Assembly (NCBI RefSeq): GCF_035650855.1
Contig: NZ_DASRGV010000061.1
Coordinates: 18,225-82,224 of the forward strand
Source: Actinocrinis sp035650855
GTDB taxonomy: Bacteria; Actinomycetota; Actinomycetes; Streptomycetales; Catenulisporaceae
DNA: 64,000 nucleotides
Direction of reading: 5' to 3'
The notes beneath the pieces were generated by a model. It did no database searches and had not been told where the DNA came from. It worked only from the letters and a program-made list of their open reading frames with translations. The position numbers were made by a program, and so were the translations under genes. Positions 60,637-64,000 of this stretch are shown here, piece by piece. Position 1 is the first letter of the stretch, and every line of letters begins with the position of its first letter.

Positions 60637-62346
60637 TCAGACGTCCGGCGCGAGACACTCGGCCGGCAGCGGAAACCACCGCAACGCCTCGACTCGCTCC
60701 GGCAATCCCGTCGGCCCTTGATCCGCCAGGTCCGGCAGTGCGCCGAGGATCGCGCGCGCCCGCTCCAGCTGCGGCCCGAGCACTTCCTCACCCGCGGTCG
60801 TACGCCGGTGCGGATACTCGATGCCTGCTTCTCCACCCTCGAACCGGACGTCCGTGAGGCGCACCGGCGGCTCGCCGACCTCGCCGCGGTGCCGCCACAG
60901 GCCGGTGGCCGCGTCGAACGCGTAGTGGGGAAGCAACCGGTGACCGTGCGTCGCCAGCAGGTCGACGGCGTCGACCAGGTAGTCGCGCACGCAATCGCTG
61001 ATGAAGTAGTTGAAGTTGACCCGGACCCAGCCGGGTTTGATGCCCTCGCAGCCGAGTCCGATCTCGTGCTCGAAGGCGCGGGAATGCTCGGCGTCGATGG
61101 CGAGCAGACGGTGCCCATACGGACCGGCGCAGGAACAGCCGCCGCGGGCTTGGATGCCGAACAGGTCGCTGAGCACCGCGACGACGAAGTTGTGGTGCAG
61201 GAACAGCCCCGGCTCCGGCGCGTGAATCCGGAAGGAGACGATCGAGAGCCGCCGCGCGTCCCGGTTGCCGAGGATGTCGACGGCCGGATTCGCGGACCAG
61301 CGCTCCAGGGCGTGGCGCCACAGCCGCTCTTCGCGCGCCCGGATCAGATCGGTGCCGACCGCCTGCTTGAGCGCGAAGACGAGCCCGGCGCGGATCGACT
61401 CGACGATCGCGGGAGTGCCGCCCTCCTCCCGCGCGACCGGATCATCGAGGTAGCGGTGCCCGAACGGGTCGACGAACAAGACCGTGCCGCCGCCCGGGGC
61501 TGTCGGAACCCGGTTGCGCACGAGATCGCGGCGTACGACGAGCACGCCGGGCGTCTGCGGCCCGCCCGGGAACTTGTGCGGGGACAGGAAGACGGCGTCC
61601 TTGTGGTCGCCGCGCCCCGGAGCGCTCTCCCGCATCCGGATCGGCACGTAGGGCCCGGCCGCCGCGTAGTCCCAAAACGACAACGCGCCGTGCGAGTGCA
61701 GCAGGGCGGCGATCGCGTCGGTGTCGGAAAGCAGTCCGGTCACATTGGACGCGGCGGAGAAGCTGCCGATAAGCAGCGGGCGGTCCGCGTACTTGCGCAA
61801 CTGCTCGGCCAGGTACCGCTGGTCGATGTGTCCGTCGCGGTCCTCGGGCACGACCACGACGTCAGCGATCGACTCGCGCCAGGGAAGTTCGTTGGAGTGG
61901 TGCTCGAACGGTCCCACGAACACCACGGGGGTGTCCTGCTCGGCCAGGCGCGGTTCGCGCCCGCGCAACTCGAGGATCGCGACGAGCTTGTTGATCGCGG
62001 CCGTCGCCCCGGATCCGGTGAAGATCACCAGATCGTCTTCGGTGCCGCCGACCGCGTCCCGGATGATCCGCCGGGCGTCCTCCCGCAGCCGCGTGGTGGC
62101 CCGGCCGGTGCTTGAGCTCTCGGTGTGCGTGTTGGCGTAGCGGGGCAGCACCTGGCCGCGGATGAAGTCCTCGATGAAGTCGAGCGCACGTCCCGAGGCG
62201 GTGTAGTCGGCGTACACGGCGCGGCACGGCCCGTAGGGGCCGTCGAGCACCTCATCGTCACCGATCAGTCCTCGCCGTACCCGCTCGAGCAGGGGCGAGG
62301 TCGGCAAGTCGGCGGGAGGGGCCTCGGAACGTGTGGACATGGACAC
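60637..62346 (-). CDS. class V PLP aminotransferase / cysteine-desulfurase-like enzyme
   Basis: 569 aa. PLP Lys in FLSPHKFPGGPQTPGV, and a SufS-like loop RGGCSCAGPYGH that keeps the sulfur-carrying Cys. A ~100-residue C-terminal extension is additional. It may release sulfur or process an amino acid; true desulfurase activity is unproven. Possible link: sulfur or amine chemistry in the TOMM/PKS product. TATCCT lies 7 nt before GTG 62346, so the mRNA may be leaderless; ATG 62340 is the alternative. Convergent with the dehydrogenase gene (22-bp gap). Confidence 0.8.
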   Translation of the reverse strand: MSMSTRSEAPPADLPTSPLLERVRRGLIGDDEVLDGPYGPCRAVYADYTASGRALDFIEDFIRGQVLPRYANTHTESSSTGRATTRLREDARRIIRDAVGGTEDDLVIFTGSGATAAINKLVAILELRGREPRLAEQDTPVVFVGPFEHHSNELPWRESIADVVVVPEDRDGHIDQRYLAEQLRKYADRPLLIGSFSAASNVTGLLSDTDAIAALLHSHGALSFWDYAAAGPYVPIRMRESAPGRGDHKDAVFLSPHKFPGGPQTPGVLVVRRDLVRNRVPTAPGGGTVLFVDPFGHRYLDDPVAREEGGTPAIVESIRAGLVFALKQAVGTDLIRAREERLWRHALERWSANPAVDILGNRDARRLSIVSFRIHAPEPGLFLHHNFVVAVLSDLFGIQARGGCSCAGPYGHRLLAIDAEHSRAFEHEIGLGCEGIKPGWVRVNFNYFISDCVRDYLVDAVDLLATHGHRLLPHYAFDAATGLWRHRGEVGEPPVRLTDVRFEGGEAGIEYPHRRTTAGEEVLGPQLERARAILGALPDLADQGPTGLPERVEALRWFPLPAECLAPDV

Positions 62347-62487
62347 GTTGCCCAGGATAGGTGTTCGCGACCCGATGCGAGAGTGCGCGGGCGCCGGGCC
62401 GCGCGAGCTTGGCCTGGCGCTGCTTCAGAACACGGAACAGAGGGTTCGATGCGGCCGCCTATCGCGGCACGGTGTCGGCGGCCGTGC

Positions 62488-63624
62488 TCATTTGAAGGTC
62501 ACCGTGTGGGCGCGGCCGCCTGCCGCGAAGGCGAGCAGCCGAAGCCCCTCCTCCTCCAGCTCCTGCCGCTCGGCCGGCGTGATCGGCGCGAACGGCTGGA
62601 TGACCAACGCGGCGCTCCCTTGCCCGCGCTCGATCCGCCACTGGCCCCGCACCGCGCCGTCGACCAGGATCGTCGGGGCCACCAGCCCGTTCTTCGTATG
62701 CGTGATCTCCCGATGCTCATCGCTGATGACCCTCGTCCGGTCGGCGTGCGCCATCAGCAGGTTGTCGAACTCGGGAAGGAACCGCACCGCGGCGGGCGTG
62801 TCCGGATCCGGCAGCGGCGCGTCCGGCAAGTCGAACAGCTCCCTACCGTGCTCATCGGCGAACGTGCGCAACCGGGGCCGCAGCCGCTCGACGACCTCGG
62901 CGAGTCTCGTGAGCCCCGACCAGGCTTGCACGTCCTTGACGGTCGCCGGACCGTAGGCCGCCAGGTAGCGAAGCACCATCTCCTCGGGCCTCGCGTCCGT
63001 GCAGATCGGGCGCCCGAGCCATGCGACGTCCGTCGTGCACGGCACGGAGCCGTGTGATCCCCAGATGCCCGCGGGCGGCACGTGCACCAGCGGGAGCAGG
63101 TAGCGGACCGTGTGCATCAGCGCCGTCCGGTCGTGGCCGGGCCACCGCGCGCCGAGCGCCTCGCGCAGCTCGAGGTTGTTCAACGGCCGCTCGTCCAACA
63201 GTTCGCGGCCGACTCGCTTGAGCTCCTCGAGGTCGACTCCGGCCAATTGCCTGCCGTAGTACGTCCGCTGCGCGCGCTCGCGTACCGGCTGCAGGAGCGG
63301 CCGCAGCCACAGGAAGTCCGCCGCGGTGACGACGTGCAGCGTCGCGCGCATCAGGCCGGAGCGTACGACCGTCCTGTCTTCGATCAGGCGGGTCAGATCG
63401 GGCTGGGTGAAGCCGTCCACGCGCGTCCACAGCGAGAAGTACGGCGGATCAGGCAGTTGGGACTGCAACCCGAACAGCCGGTGCACCGCCTCGGCGGCCG
63501 GAATCCGCCAGCGCTCAAGCAGCCCCTGCCGGTGGAGCGTGGCGCGGTTGAGGGCGCGGCGGTCGAGTACCGGCAGCGCCCGCAGGCGCTCGGTCCCGGC
63601 CCGGCTTCGCTGCTGCGCGGGCAT
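62488..63624 (-). CDS. winged-helix HTH_42 (AlkZ-family) DNA-binding protein, possible DNA glycosylase
   Basis: 378 aa. The PF06224 family signature is present: RLFGLQSQLPDPPYFSLWTR, with Gln54-Ser-Gln56 at the catalytic QxQ position of AlkZ, then VVRSGLMRATLHVVTAADF. The C-terminal half has repeated winged-helix segments. AlkZ removes bulky alkylated bases; relatives in trioxacarcin- and LL-D49194-type clusters give self-resistance. Many family members lie outside clusters, so resistance is an inference. ATG 63624 follows GGAAGG. Confidence 0.8.
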   Translation of the reverse strand: MPAQQRSRAGTERLRALPVLDRRALNRATLHRQGLLERWRIPAAEAVHRLFGLQSQLPDPPYFSLWTRVDGFTQPDLTRLIEDRTVVRSGLMRATLHVVTAADFLWLRPLLQPVRERAQRTYYGRQLAGVDLEELKRVGRELLDERPLNNLELREALGARWPGHDRTALMHTVRYLLPLVHVPPAGIWGSHGSVPCTTDVAWLGRPICTDARPEEMVLRYLAAYGPATVKDVQAWSGLTRLAEVVERLRPRLRTFADEHGRELFDLPDAPLPDPDTPAAVRFLPEFDNLLMAHADRTRVISDEHREITHTKNGLVAPTILVDGAVRGQWRIERGQGSAALVIQPFAPITPAERQELEEEGLRLLAFAAGGRAHTVTFK

Positions 63625-63706
63625 GCGACAGCCTTCCGTGATCGGGCCCGCTCGCGGGCGCTTCGGTCGGGTCTGACTGTATCCACCGGCGCTTGTGCGC
63701 GGCGAC

Positions 63707-63763
63707 GACCCGCCGAGGGCTTCCGCCCGTGGTCGCACGGATTCGTGAAGCCCTCGGCGGGTC
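63707..63763. terminator. 17-bp hairpin at cluster right edge
   Basis: GACCCGCCGAGGGCTTC (63707-63723) pairs perfectly with 63747-63763 across a 23-nt loop. It probably insulates the cluster from the sequence on its right. Confidence 0.6.
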
Positions 63764-63774
63764 TGTCGCGCTTA

Positions 63775-63936
63775 GGGCCTGTTTGGAAAGTCTCGCCTGG
63801 GCCGCGGCGCCTGCCACGCACGCTCGCTGCGTTGTCGGATCGTCCACGTACGCCCGGTACGAGGACGACCCTCCGCCTTGCGATCGCACGCGCCAGACAC
63901 CGCGGCCTTAACCGGCGCTAGTTCCAAAACACGCCC
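63775..63936. mobile_element. 162-bp MITE-like element flanked by TA
   Basis: Terminal inverted repeats GGGCCTGTTTGGAA (left) and GGGCGTGTTTTGGAA (right, reverse strand), flanked on both sides by TA as in the IS630/Tc1 target duplication. The arms stay partly complementary inside (GGCCGCGG shared). There is no coding sequence. Confidence 0.6.
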
Positions 63937-64000
63937 TAGCCGAGGGATACGTCGGCGACCGGGTCGCGAGCATGGTGACCCTGATCCGCGACGGCGAGGT
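63912..64000 (+). CDS. open frame running off the right edge
   Basis: After an in-frame stop at 63909-63911 the frame stays open to the window end; the part after the element reads EGYVGDRVASMVTLIRDGEV with coding-like composition. No start with a ribosome site is seen; the ATG in ASMVT is one option. It may be a gene whose 5' end was replaced by the MITE-like element. Confidence 0.3.

Overview
The window is 64 kb of GC-rich actinomycete chromosome. Evidence is the very high third-position GC, frequent GTG/TTG starts, GGAGG-type ribosome sites, a DUF574 methyltransferase, LacI-type sugar operators, a SARP regulator and an AccD/AccE-type carboxylase pair. A Streptomycetales or Catenulisporales host is likely; the sequence does not fix the genus.

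Left part (1-22.8 kb): an accessory region of secreted carbohydrate-active proteins. It holds a two-CBM32 beta-helix protein, a GH28 polygalacturonase, a GH92 alpha-mannosidase with two embedded binding modules, a GH141-like beta-helix protein and an Asp-box sialidase-like protein. These are mixed with a papain-like peptidase, an ABC pair, an APC permease and a three-gene operon around a cytoplasmic trypsin-fold protease. Several enzyme genes carry palindromic LacI/GntR-type operators.

Right part (22.9-63.6 kb): one large biosynthetic gene cluster. Its core is a complete type II PKS: KS-alpha, chain-length factor, ACP, malonyl-CoA:ACP transferase, ActIII-like C9 ketoreductase, didomain aromatase/cyclase, a PF04199 cyclase and a SnoaL-like protein. 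Supply genes are an acyl-CoA carboxylase beta+epsilon pair for malonyl-CoA, a citramalate synthase and an alpha-methylacyl-CoA racemase. A DpsC/CerJ-like KSIII homologue with Ser in place of Cys, and a FAAL / free ACP / AT-ACP didomain / PPTase operon, look like the means of activating and loading an unusual acyl unit. Tailoring genes include a P450 with two ferredoxins and a reductase, an FMN-type aromatic monooxygenase, an Old Yellow Enzyme, nitroreductase and acyl-CoA dehydrogenase homologues, and a cysteine-desulfurase-like PLP enzyme.

Embedded between the FAAL operon and the PKS core is a complete TOMM (azole/azoline RiPP) cassette: an NHLP-type precursor peptide, a fused E1-like/YcaO cyclodehydratase and a SagB/ThcOx-type dehydrogenase, followed by a two-component system and divergent from a SARP activator. 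A winged-helix AlkZ-family protein (QxQ motif) lies at the right edge and may be a DNA-glycosylase self-resistance factor.

Six promoters (condensation-like gene, KSIII, racemase, FAAL, KS-alpha, SnoaL/cyclase) carry heptamer repeats spaced by 11 bp that match the SARP recognition pattern. Two of them place the start codon about 6 nt after the -10 box and are probably leaderless. These sites tie the scattered arms into one regulon and put the left cluster edge near 22.85 kb. The most novel feature is the joining of an aromatic type II PKS with a TOMM RiPP cassette. I know of no characterised product with this combination.
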